Below, in pieces: positions 7,838 to 14,700 of a stretch of 64,000 nt of DNA (its first letter is position 1; every line of letters starts with the position of its first letter). Position numbers and translations under genes: made by a program. This DNA comes from a virus: positions 1 through 64,000 of the IMG/VR virus record IMGVR_UViG_3300035670_000050; one strand, written 5' to 3'. The notes under the pieces were generated by a model that worked only from the letters and a program-made list of their open reading frames with translations, had not been told where the DNA came from and did no database searches.

Positions 7838-7849
7838 TGTTCTTTAAAA
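7838..7849 (+). promoter_or_regulatory. boxA-like antitermination element 2
   Basis: TGTTCTTTAAAA, followed by ATTTGTGTTGTTTA as at 7219. It sits between the promoter at 7789 and tRNA-Glu, where an rrn-type boxA would act. The match to proteobacterial boxA is by eye. Confidence 0.5.
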
Positions 7850-7866
7850 ATTTGTGTTGTTTACTT

Positions 7867-7943
7867 GCACCGTTCGTCTAGCGGCCTAGGACATCTCCCT
7901 TTCACGGAGAAGATCAGGGGTTCAAATCCCCTACGGTGTACCA
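7867..7943 (+). tRNA. tRNA-Glu (anticodon TTC)
   Basis: Acceptor GCACCGT/ACGGTGT, anticodon loop CTTTCAC (TTC), T-arm GGGGTTCAAATCCCC, encoded CCA. Confidence 0.93.
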
Positions 7944-7948
7944 AATAC

Positions 7949-8036
7949 GGGTGGTGCCCCGGTCAGCGGTCTGTAAAACCGTCGGCATAATAAGATCGGA
8001 AGTTGCCTCGTGGAGCGTTACCATCACCACCCACCA
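7949..8036 (+). tRNA. tRNA-Tyr (anticodon GTA) with unusual T-loop
   Basis: A 7-bp acceptor (GGGTGGT/ACCACCC), anticodon loop CTGTAAA (GTA) and a long variable arm fit tyrosine. The T-loop reads AGCGTTA instead of TTCRANY and the outermost T-stem pair is open. CCA is encoded and starts hairpin H2. Confidence 0.8.
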
Positions 8037-8125
8037 TATTGAAGCGCATTGACGAGTCCGACTAGGCATCGGAAACAGCAGCGGGTGTCTTCCGTATCTG
8101 CTTCGACCAGTGTGTTTCAATATGG
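8034..8125 (+). other. Spacer hairpin H2
   Basis: CCATATTGAAGCGCATTG (8034-8051) pairs fully with CAGTGTGTTTCAATATGG (8108-8125), using three wobbles. The inner 56 nt contain further hairpins, including TCCGA/TCGGA. It joins the CCA of tRNA-Tyr to the next tRNA-like segment. Confidence 0.75.
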
Positions 8126-8245
8126 TAGTAGGGCAGGTATGAAGCCGGTCATTGGTCCTCTGAGAGATTGGTGACTCTAGAGCAAGCCAACTACAAGGCC
8201 TTAATCCCGGTGCTCTGCAGTGGATCGCAACCACTCCTGCTACCA
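8126..8245 (+). other. tRNA-like RNA with insertion, no assignable anticodon
   Basis: AGTAGGG (8126-8132) pairs with TCCTGCT, and a T-arm-like hairpin AGTGG-ATCGCAA-CCACT precedes it, with a final A-CCA at 8242-8245. At 120 nt it is much longer than a normal tRNA, and the middle folds into GTCA/TGAC and AGAGC/GCTCT helices rather than a clear anticodon arm. It may be an expanded tRNA, a decayed tRNA or a separate structured RNA. Confidence 0.45.
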
Positions 8246-8247
8246 TA

Positions 8248-8326
8248 CCATACTGAAGTGCATTTGGGTGAAGCTCTGAAAGGCTATGCTCGAGTAGGGT
8301 AGTAGTCTAAGTGCGCTTCAATATGG
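8248..8326 (+). other. Spacer hairpin H3
   Basis: CCATACTGAAGTGCATTTG (8248-8266) pairs with CTAAGTGCGCTTCAATATGG (8307-8326), with wobbles and one C-A mismatch. The inner loop is 40 nt. Same family as H1 and H2. Confidence 0.7.
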
Positions 8327-8338
8327 TAAAGTTTATTT

Positions 8339-8424
8339 GGGCTTCTGGTGTTTGCTGGGGGCACGACTCTGAGTAGAGCAATCGAAAAGAGAAAGCGTTG
8401 GTTCGATTCCAACGAAGCCCACCA
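8339..8424 (+). other. tRNA-like gene, anticodon not assignable
   Basis: Canonical acceptor (GGGCTTC/GAAGCCC), D-arm (GTGT/GCAC around a GG-containing loop) and T-arm (GTTGG-TTCGATT-CCAAC) with encoded CCA. The 31 nt between D- and T-arms do not give a 5-bp/7-nt anticodon arm; instead CTCT/AGAG closes a tetraloop. It is either a tRNA with an insertion or a pseudo-tRNA. Confidence 0.5.
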
Positions 8425-8528
8425 TATTCAAGCACATTCTTAGTCGCCCGGCCCAGCCATTGGGGCTGCCAGCGGGGACCCGTAAGGGATACTAACAGAA
8501 AGTCTACAACGAGTGTGCTTGAATATGG
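8422..8528 (+). other. Spacer hairpin H4 with compensatory change
   Basis: CCATATTCAAGCACATTC (8422-8439) pairs with GAGTGTGCTTGAATATGG (8511-8528). Position 8 is a C-G pair here but G-C in H2 and H5, a covariation supporting pairing inside each spacer. The inner 71 nt form a CAGCC/GGCTG hairpin within a longer helix. Confidence 0.75.
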
Positions 8529-8674
8529 GAGTAAGTGGGGACCGAAAAGTCCTCGGGCTGATCCCAGAACACGAATACCTGAAGCGTGTATAAAGGCGGC
8601 GAGCCTTTGACGAAGACACAGGCGTGATTCGAGCGACAATGACGATACGATTGTGCTGGAGTCGTAACCAGCAA
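8529..8674 (+). other. Structured RNA segment between H4 and H5 (no canonical tRNA)
   Basis: A chain of local hairpins is visible: GGGGAC/GTCCTC, ACACG/CGTGT, AAAGGC/GCCTTT, ACAAT/ATTGT and GCTGG/CCAGC, the last with a GTCGTAA loop resembling the odd T-loops of this array. The segment ends at CCA. No open reading frame is convincing. Function unknown. Confidence 0.4.
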
Positions 8675-8782
8675 CCATATTGAAGCACACTAAGGCTAGA
8701 TGGCGCCGGCCTTGGGAGTGGACCTAGCATCGTCTTTCGGCGGTGTGGGCAGTTTCGATACTGTCAGTGTGCTTCAATATGG
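8675..8782 (+). other. Spacer hairpin H5 (perfect 17-bp stem)
   Basis: CCATATTGAAGCACACT (8675-8691) pairs perfectly with AGTGTGCTTCAATATGG (8766-8782). With one bulge the stem extends outward by six more pairs (CAGCAA/TTGCTG). The inner 74 nt are themselves foldable. Confidence 0.8.
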
Positions 8783-8941
8783 TTTGCTGACTGCTAGTAG
8801 ATGAAACGCCTAATGGCAAAGTAATCTAAGTTAGATGGTGTGTCAAGATGTTTCCCATTGACTCTCGACGATGGGAATGGCTGAATAGGTAGAGAGCAAT
8901 AAAGCCCGACACATTGGCCCGACGGACGGGAACAAGCAACA
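8783..8941 (+). other. Structured RNA segment between H5 and H6 (no canonical tRNA)
   Basis: Helices seen by eye: ATCTAA/TTAGAT, GTGTGTC/GACACAT enclosing TTCCCAT/ATGGGAA and GGCT/AGCC, then CCCG/CGGG. It ends at ACACCA. It is about twice tRNA length, with no assignable anticodon. Confidence 0.4.
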
Positions 8942-9004
8942 CCATATTCGAACACATTACTAAGAGTCCAGGTTCAGAGCGTGGCATAGTGTGTTTCAAT
9001 ATGG
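8942..9004 (+). other. Spacer hairpin H6
   Basis: CCATATTCGAACACATTACT (from 8942) pairs with ATAGTGTGTTTCAATATGG (8986-9004), with one C-C mismatch and wobbles. It is the shortest insert (about 25 nt) and leads straight into tRNA-Ala. Confidence 0.7.
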
Positions 9005-9078
9005 GGAGTTAGTTCAGTTGGGAGAACGCCTGCTTTGCAAGCAGGAGGTCATCGGTTCGAACCCGATACTCTCCACCA
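9003..9078 (+). tRNA. tRNA-Ala (anticodon TGC)
   Basis: Acceptor GGGGAGT/ACTCTCC with the G3-U70 alanine identity pair, anticodon loop TTTGCAA (TGC), canonical T-arm and CCA. Its first two bases close the H6 stem. Confidence 0.94.
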
Positions 9079-9099
9079 AGATGCACAGCGTCGCTTTAC

Positions 9100-9185
9100 G
9101 CTGTGGCAGAATGTGCCTCTCGATCCTAGGAACGATGCCTCTCAAACTGCGACTAGAGTCCTATTGCAAGTAGGACATAGCACCA
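9100..9185 (+). other. Possible degenerate tRNA-like segment
   Basis: GCTGTG (9100-9105) can pair with CATAGC just before A-CCA (9182-9185), and TCCTA-TTGCAAG-TAGGA resembles a T-arm. No anticodon arm can be assigned, and the joint between acceptor and T-stem is irregular. Weak support. Confidence 0.3.
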
Positions 9186-9191
9186 AATTTT

Positions 9192-9266
9192 GGGCGTATA
9201 GCTTAGGGGTTAAAGCAGTAGACTTTTAATCTATTGACCGGAGTTCGATTCTCCGTGCGCCTACCA
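9192..9266 (+). tRNA. tRNA-Lys (anticodon TTT)
   Basis: Anticodon stem GTAGA/TCTAT with loop CTTTTAA (TTT), T-arm GGAGTTCGATTCTCC, encoded CCA. The first acceptor pair is G-U. Confidence 0.92.
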
Positions 9267-9273
9267 GTTTTAT

Positions 9274-9348
9274 GGTTCCATAGTATATCGGCGAGTATAG
9301 CGCCCTGTCACGGCGCAGGAACGAGTTCGAATCTCGTTGGGACCGCCA
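9274..9348 (+). tRNA. tRNA-Asp (anticodon GTC)
   Basis: Acceptor GGTTCCA/TGGGACC, anticodon GCGCC-CTGTCAC-GGCGC, canonical T-loop, discriminator G as expected for Asp, CCA encoded. Confidence 0.93.
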
Positions 9349-9353
9349 AGTTT

Positions 9354-9427
9354 TGCGGGTTAGAGAAATAGTATCTCGGTAGTCTCATAAGCTACAGTTA
9401 GTCGTGCAATTCGGCTACCCGCTACCA
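9354..9427 (+). tRNA. tRNA-Met (anticodon CAT) with open first pair
   Basis: Anticodon loop CTCATAA, D-stem GAGA/TCTC, T-arm AGTCG-TGCAATT-CGGCT with G at position 55. The terminal acceptor pair is T-T, reminiscent of the open C1-A72 of initiator tRNAs, but the anticodon stem lacks the initiator GGG/CCC. It could be Met or a lysidine-type Ile. Confidence 0.8.
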
Positions 9428-9622
9428 AACGTGCCGTCTAATCAACGGCTAGTGTGGTCCGCATGTCGAGAAGTGGTGTGATACCCACAGGACCTTACCA
9501 TTTGGAGCAAATGGCGCTGGCAATGCGAGAATTCTCTTTGGTCGTGAAGTGGGTGGAAGGTGTCGTTGAAGGGTTCGAAACTGGAGACACTATAATTACC
9601 ACCGCAGAGAGGAAGCACCTGT
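9428..9622 (+). other. Structured spacer between tRNA-Met and tRNA-Asn
   Basis: No gene-like frame or canonical tRNA is convincing. Local hairpins are dense: GCCGT/ACGGC with a 7-nt loop, GGTCC/GGACC enclosing GTGG/CCAC and ending in CCA, CCATTTG/CAAATGG, the palindrome GAGAATTCTC, and a GGTGG..GTGTC/GACAC..CCACC helix. Confidence 0.35.
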
Positions 9623-9697
9623 TCCAGAGTAGATCAGCGGTAGATCAGCGGACTGTTAATCCGTGTGTCGTAGGTTCGATCCCTACCTCTGGAGCCA
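9623..9697 (+). tRNA. tRNA-Asn (anticodon GTT)
   Basis: Acceptor TCCAGAG/CTCTGGA, anticodon GCGGA-CTGTTAA-TCCGT, canonical T-arm and CCA. A short duplication (TAGATCAGCGG) occurs at its D- and anticodon arms. Confidence 0.93.
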
Positions 9698-9866
9698 TTA
9701 GTGAGAGTCTGTAGAACGAAGTGCCTAACCAGCAGCCAGACTATCGTGGTAGTACTCATCTTTGCATGAATCCACGCCGTTGGTGCGAGACTTGTGGTGA
9801 GTCTAAGGGATGCAGAGAGGACTGAAAAGTGTCCTTAAACAGATATGATAGTACTCTCACTAATGG
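9695..9866 (+). other. Spacer hairpin H7 with a different stem sequence
   Basis: CCATTAGTGAGAGT (9695-9708) pairs perfectly with ACTCTCACTAATGG (9853-9866). As in H1-H6 the stem starts at the tRNA CCA and ends at the first Gs of the next tRNA, but the sequence differs. The inner 144 nt contain CGTGG/CCACG, GACT/AGTC and AGGAC/GTCCT hairpins. Confidence 0.75.
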
Positions 9867-9941
9867 CGATGTAGCATAGCGGTCAAATGCAGTTCCTTCA
9901 TACGGAAAAGATCGAAGGCTCGAATCCTTCCATCGCCACCA
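9865..9941 (+). tRNA. tRNA-Met (anticodon CAT)
   Basis: Acceptor GGCGATG/CATCGCC, anticodon loop TTCATAC, T-arm GAAGG-CTCGAAT-CCTTC (C at position 54), encoded CCA. It could be elongator Met or an Ile2 read after lysidine modification. Confidence 0.88.
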
Positions 9942-9946
9942 GTTTT

Positions 9947-10021
9947 GCCCCTGTAGCTCAGTGGTAGAGTTCTCGCCTTGTAAGCGAGCGGTCGGGAGTT
10001 CAAATCTCTCCGGGGGCACCA
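9947..10021 (+). tRNA. tRNA-Thr (anticodon TGT)
   Basis: Acceptor GCCCCTG/CGGGGGC, anticodon CTCGC-CTTGTAA-GCGAG, canonical T-loop, CCA encoded. Confidence 0.94.
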
Positions 10022-10029
10022 AAGTTTCG

Positions 10030-10107
10030 TCTGGGTATAGCACAGCCAGGTAGTGCGCCTGCTTTGGGAGCAGGAGGTCGGGAGTTCGATCCTCTCTACC
10101 CAGACCA
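10030..10107 (+). tRNA. tRNA-Pro (anticodon TGG)
   Basis: Anticodon CCTGC-TTTGGGA-GCAGG (TGG), acceptor ending ACCCAGA-CCA, canonical T-arm. The exact 5' end may be 1 nt off. Confidence 0.93.
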
Positions 10108-10114
10108 TAATTAT

Positions 10115-10189
10115 ACCACCTTAGTGTACTGAATAGCACGCAATGCTACGGACATTGTAGAAAGGGTTTGATTCCTTTAGGTGGTGCCA
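10115..10189 (+). tRNA. tRNA-Arg (anticodon ACG)
   Basis: Acceptor ACCACCT/AGGTGGT, anticodon CAATG-CTACGGA-CATTG (ACG, needing A34 deamination to read CGN widely), T-loop TTTGATT, discriminator G, CCA. Confidence 0.9.
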
Positions 10190-10191
10190 AT

Positions 10192-10265
10192 CCTTCCTTA
10201 GCTCAATGGCAGAGCAAGCGGTTGATAACCGCTAGACGGTGGATCGTAACCATCAGGAAGGACCA
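10192..10265 (+). tRNA. tRNA-Ile (anticodon GAT) with swapped T-loop
   Basis: Acceptor CCTTCCT/AGGAAGG, canonical D-arm, anticodon AGCGG-TTGATAA-CCGCT (GAT). The T-loop is ATCGTAA instead of TTCGAAT: positions 54 and 58 are A and T rather than T and A. CCA encoded. Confidence 0.9.
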
Positions 10266-10282
10266 TTATAAGTAGTTTTAAT

Positions 10283-10356
10283 CTCGGTGTCGTATAAAGG
10301 CATTACGCTGGTCTCCAAAACCAGTCATGGCAGTTCGATTCTGTCCACCGAGGCCA
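10283..10356 (+). tRNA. tRNA-Trp (anticodon CCA)
   Basis: Acceptor CTCGGTG/CACCGAG, anticodon CTGGT-CTCCAAA-ACCAG, canonical T-arm, discriminator G, CCA. Confidence 0.94.
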
Positions 10357-10370
10357 ATTAAGGAGATATC

Positions 10371-10838
10371 ATGTTCAAGATAAATTTACAAGAAGTGAAA
10401 GATTACATCTCAAGACAATCGCCAGAAACAAAAATTTATCTTGGATGTGATTCTGAAAGATTAAGAGTGAATGAAGTGTGGCATGCTGACTATATAATTG
10501 CTATAGTTGTTCACAAAGATGGAAAACACGGTTGCAAACTTTTTGGTGAAGTTGTTCGTGAAAGAGACTATGACCAAAAAGAAGATCGTCCGAGATACCG
10601 TTTGATGAATGAAGTATACAAGGTATCTGAAATGTATTTAAAGTTGGCTGATGTTCTGGAAGGTCGTGATGTAGAAGTCCACCTTGATATCAACCCAAGT
10701 GAAATGCATGGTTCAAATTGCGTGATCAATGAAGCAATTGGTTATATTCGTGGAACTTGTAATGTAATTCCTATGGTAAAACCAAGAGCGTTTGCGGCAT
10801 CATACGCTGCAGATCGTTACAAAAGTTTAGCTGCTTAA
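10371..10838 (+). CDS. RNase H-like nuclease, YkuK/DUF458 type (155 aa)
   Basis: The TKIYLGCDSERL start, an acidic centre (VEVHLDINPSE) and the late AYAADRYK segment fit the predicted RNase H-fold nuclease family typified by YkuK. Acidic residues D27, D112 and D148 would be candidate metal ligands. SD AAGGAGA precedes the ATG. It sits inside the tRNA array, so a role in RNA handling is tempting but unproven. Confidence 0.65.
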   Translation: MFKINLQEVKDYISRQSPETKIYLGCDSERLRVNEVWHADYIIAIVVHKDGKHGCKLFGEVVRERDYDQKEDRPRYRLMNEVYKVSEMYLKLADVLEGRDVEVHLDINPSEMHGSNCVINEAIGYIRGTCNVIPMVKPRAFAASYAADRYKSLAA

Positions 10839-10847
10839 GGAGAAAAT

Positions 10848-11156
10848 ATGATTAAGAAAATGTTACAAAAACTTGGCATGTCAGTAGAAGGTGATATGCT
10901 CGGATCAATCACAGAGTTTGCTGGAACTAGAGGTGTTCGTACTTGGGCACCTTGTAGTGGTCAAATCATGCAAGTAAAAGGAAACGAAGCACTCTTTTCC
11001 ATTATTGGTACAAAGTATGGCGGTGATGGTAGAACGACATTTGCGCTACCTGATCTAAGGCCTCTTGATAAGAATGGTAAAGTAATTGAATGGAGAGATT
11101 ATTCTGGTCCGATGAAAATGATTTGTATTCAAGGCGGTTATCCACCTTGGGATTAA
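10848..11156 (+). CDS. Short phage tail-collar domain protein (102 aa)
   Basis: GSITEFAGTRGVRTWAPCSG, ALFSIIGTKYGGDGRTTFALPDLR and a final ICIQGGYPPWD are the hallmarks of the tail-collar (microcystin-dependent protein) domain. Here the domain stands almost alone, without the usual fibre. It has SD AAGGAGA 9 nt after the previous gene. Probably a small virion decoration or fibre-tip subunit. Its position within a tRNA array is odd. Confidence 0.8.
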   Translation: MIKKMLQKLGMSVEGDMLGSITEFAGTRGVRTWAPCSGQIMQVKGNEALFSIIGTKYGGDGRTTFALPDLRPLDKNGKVIEWRDYSGPMKMICIQGGYPPWD

Positions 11157-11161
11157 AATAA

Positions 11162-11235
11162 GCGGCTGTAGTTTAATGGTAAAACCACTGCCTTCCAAGC
11201 AGAAGTTAAGAGTTCGATTCTCTTTAGCCGCTCCA
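11162..11235 (+). tRNA. tRNA-Gly (anticodon TCC)
   Basis: Acceptor GCGGCTG/TAGCCGC, anticodon ACTGC-CTTCCAA-GCAGA, discriminator T typical of Gly, CCA encoded. Confidence 0.93.
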
Positions 11236-11244
11236 AATGCTCTT

Positions 11245-11320
11245 GGTGTCCTTAGTGTAGTGGTCTGCACTTCTTGCTGTGAACGAGAGAGTATGAGTTC
11301 GATCCTCATAGGACACCCCA
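11245..11320 (+). tRNA. tRNA-His (anticodon GTG)
   Basis: Acceptor GTGTCCT/AGGACAC with a G(-1) opposite C73, the histidine identity pair; anticodon TCTTG-CTGTGAA-CGAGA (GTG); CCA encoded. Confidence 0.95.
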
Positions 11321-11321
11321 C

Positions 11322-11396
11322 GCATCGTTAGCTCAATAGTAGAGCGTCTGCCTTACAAGCAGAGGGTAGAGGGAGCGTAACCTTCACGGTGCACCA
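11322..11396 (+). tRNA. tRNA-Val (anticodon TAC) with swapped T-loop
   Basis: Acceptor GCATCGT/ACGGTGC, D-arm GCTC/GAGC, anticodon TCTGC-CTTACAA-GCAGA (TAC). The T-arm is GAGGG-AGCGTAA-CCTTC, with A54 and T58 in place of T54 and A58. CCA encoded. Confidence 0.9.
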
Positions 11397-11397
11397 T

Positions 11398-11473
11398 GCG
11401 ACTTTAGCTGATGTGGTCATAGCAGTGGCCTGAAGAGCCATGGAAAGAGGTTCGATTCCTCTAGGTCGCACCA
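11398..11473 (+). tRNA. tRNA-Phe (anticodon GAA)
   Basis: Acceptor GCGACTT/AGGTCGC, anticodon GTGGC-CTGAAGA-GCCAT (GAA), canonical T-arm, CCA. Confidence 0.93.
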
Positions 11474-11475
11474 AT

Positions 11476-11552
11476 GCCTCGGTGATGAAATTGGTAAACA
11501 TGCTTGCCTTAGAAGCAAGATTCTGAGAGTTCGAATCTCTCCTGAGGCACCA
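11476..11552 (+). tRNA. tRNA-Leu (anticodon TAG) with short variable loop
   Basis: Acceptor GCCTCGG/CTGAGGC, anticodon CTTGC-CTTAGAA-GCAAG (TAG), canonical T-arm. The variable loop is only 5 nt (ATTCT), whereas bacterial leucine tRNAs are class II. The D-arm looks leucine-like (AATTGGTAAA). Confidence 0.88.
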
Positions 11553-11597
11553 ATATTACCTGTAAACAACACAAATTTATGTTATAATGTTTTTATT

Positions 11598-11680
11598 GCG
11601 AGTGTGGTGGAACGGTATACACAGCAGACTTAAAATTTGCCGCCTCTGGATTGAGGGTTCGAATCCCTCCACTCGCACCA
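11598..11680 (+). tRNA. tRNA-Leu (anticodon TAA)
   Basis: Acceptor GCGAGTG/CACTCGC, anticodon GCAGA-CTTAAAA-TTTGC (TAA), variable region about 12 nt, canonical T-arm, CCA. A TATAAT at 11583-11588 just upstream may start a short transcript, but its -35 is poor. Confidence 0.92.
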
Positions 11681-11685
11681 AATAT

Positions 11686-11760
11686 ACCACTGTCGTTCAA
11701 CGGATAGGACATGGGTCTTCTAAACCTAGAATAGGGGTTCGATTCCTCTCAGTGGTGCCA
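11686..11760 (+). tRNA. tRNA-Arg (anticodon TCT)
   Basis: Acceptor ACCACTG/CAGTGGT, anticodon TGGGT-CTTCTAA-ACCTA (TCT), canonical T-arm, discriminator G, CCA. Last tRNA before the heptose operon. Confidence 0.93.
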
Positions 11761-14700
11761 TAAATACTTATATGAAGAAAATTATTGTAAACGGTACATT
11801 TGATATATTACATGTTGGTCATTTAGAGCTCCTAAACTTTGCGAGAAGTTTGGGAGATTTTCTTTTGGTTTGCATCGATACGGATCGTCGAGTGAAAGAA
11901 CTAAAGGGTTCTGAAAGACCAATAAATAATCAGTATGAAAGAAAAATGATGTTGGAAAACCTCAAGGCTGTAGATGAGGTAAGATTGTTTGATAGTAAAG
12001 AAGAATTGATTGACTTCATCAAAGAATGTGATATAATGGTGAAAGGTTCTGATTATAGAGGTAAGAGTATTACAGGTGAAAAATATTGTAAACAGGTGAT
12101 TTATTTTGATCGAATTGAAGAATATTCCACAACAAAAAAAATTCAAGATATTATTAGTCGGTGATACTTGTATTGATATCTATCAGTACGGTAATGTCAC
12201 TAAACTAAGTCCTGAAGCTCCAGTACCAATTTTTGTTCCAGAAAAACAAGAATTAAAATTAGGTATGGCTTCTAATGTTGGCAATAATCTATTGGCATTG
12301 AATTGTGATGTCGATATGGTAGTTGGCGCACTTTCTAAGAAAACAAGACTCATTGATCTCAAAAGTAATCAGCACCTTTTACGCATAGATGAAGATGTTG
12401 AATCAAAAGAACTTACTTTAAACTTGAAAGATAAAAAATATGACGCCATTGTGTTTTCTGACTACAACAAGGGATGTGTTTCTTATGGACTTATCGAACA
12501 GACAAGACAAGAACAAACTTGCCCAATATTCATTGATACTAAAAAGACAGAACTTTCTAGATTCGAAGGCTGTTTTGTTAAAATCAACAGCAGAGAATAT
12601 CAACAGGCAAAGTCATATTGTTCTGACTTGATTGTTACTCTTGGTGACAAAGGTGCTACATATAAAAACAAATTCTTTAGTGCAAAGCCTGTAGAAGTGT
12701 CTGATGTATGTGGTGCAGGTGATACTTTTCTTGCAGCATTGGTATATAACTATCTGCTAACAAATCATGTAGGTTCTGCAATAGAGTTTGCAAACAAAGC
12801 ATCATCAATTACTGTTCAACATATGGGTGTGTATGCACCGACATTGGATGAGATATGCGATTAGAAGGTAAAGTAGAAAAAGGTTGGGGATTAGAAGAAA
12901 TTTGGGTTACTAACGACCACTATTGTAGTAAGTTTATGCATTTCAAGAAAGCTGCTAAATTCTCAATGCATTTTCATAAAGAAAAGATTGAGACTTGGTA
13001 TGTGATGAGTGGTGAATTTGTTGTTCGTTGGATCAATACTGAGAACGCAAAGGTTGAAGAAAAAGTTCTACAGAAAGGTGATGTATGGCATAACGATCCA
13101 CTTTTTCCACATCAAGTCGTTTGTTATAAAGAAGGAACAATTCTAGAAGTGTCTACTCCTGATTCCGTTGAAGATAACTATAGAGTTTTGCCAGGAGATT
13201 CACAGAAATGAAAATACTAATTACAGGACACAAAGGTTTTATTGGATCACACCTATTAAACAGACTTAAAGACAAGCATGATGTTGTTACTTATGAATGG
13301 GGAAGAGAATTTCCCGATATCACTAAGGTTGAATGGGTAATTCATGTTGGTGGTATTAGTTCTACTACTGAAAAAGATGTAGACAAGATATTCAGACAAA
13401 ATTACGATTTCTCAGTAGCACTTTATGATCTATGTAAGTTATCTGGTAAAAAATTTCAGTTTGCAAGCTCAGCATCTGTCTATGGGTTAAATACTGAGTT
13501 TACTGAAGAATCACCTGTTGATCCTAGAACACCTTATTCGTGGTCTAAATATATGTTTGAGCGTTATGTAAAAAATAATCCATCAAAGCATACCACACAA
13601 ATTTTTCGTTATTTTAATGTGTACGGTTCTAATGAAGAACACAAAGGTTCCCAAGCAAGTCCTTTTACACAATTTAAGATTCAGCATGAAAAGTTAGGCT
13701 ATGTGAAAGTATTTAAAGATAGTGAAAATTATAAAAGAGACTTTATTCATGTTGATCAAATTGTAGACTTCCATGAAAAATTTCTAGATGTACAAGAATC
13801 TGGTATATGGAATCTTGGCACTGGCACCACTATGAGTTTTTTGGATGTTGCTAAACTATACACAAATGATATACGAGAAATTGAAATGCCTGAAAATTTA
13901 AAATGTTCATATCAGAAATACACTTGTGCTGATATGACAAAAACTAATTTGACTTTGGAGAAACTTTGAAATATTCCATAATTATTCCAACATATGACTA
14001 TTGTAATGAATTTTTAATTCCATGTGTTGAGTCTATTATTCGTCATACATCTGTAGAAAACATAGAACTTATTATTTCTGCTAATGGATGCAAAGATAAT
14101 ACTGAATTATTTCTACAAGACTTAAAAACATTCTTCACAGAAAGAAATTTGCCAAATAACTTTAAAACTGTTTGGTTCAATGAAGCAATTGGTTATCCTA
14201 AAGCTATAAATGAAGGGATAAAAATCTCGACTGGCGAAAAAATTATTTTATTGAATAATGATTGTGTACTTCTAGATCAAATCAAAGATTATTGGTTAAA
14301 GATGTTAGAACAACCATTTTTAGAAAATGAAAGAGTTGGCATTACTGGTCCTTTGCTGTTGACTGATAAGCACTTGAAGAAAGATTTACTTTTTTTCTTT
14401 TGTGTGATGATAGATAGAAAAGTCATTGATAAAATTGGTCTACTAGATGAAGTTTTTTCTCCAGGCAATTGTGAAGACATAGATTATTGTCTTCGAGCTT
14501 TAAATAGTGGGTTTGAATTAAAACAAGCTGGAAATTGGGAAAATACAAAAACTGGATATAATGGTACAGTTCCAATCTTTCACAAATCTAGTCAGACTTT
14601 TCTAACAAAAGTGCCAACTTACAAAGATGTGTTGAATCGTAATAAAATTATAATTTATGATCGTCATCTCAAAAATGCAAAATTAAATTTAGGTTCTGGT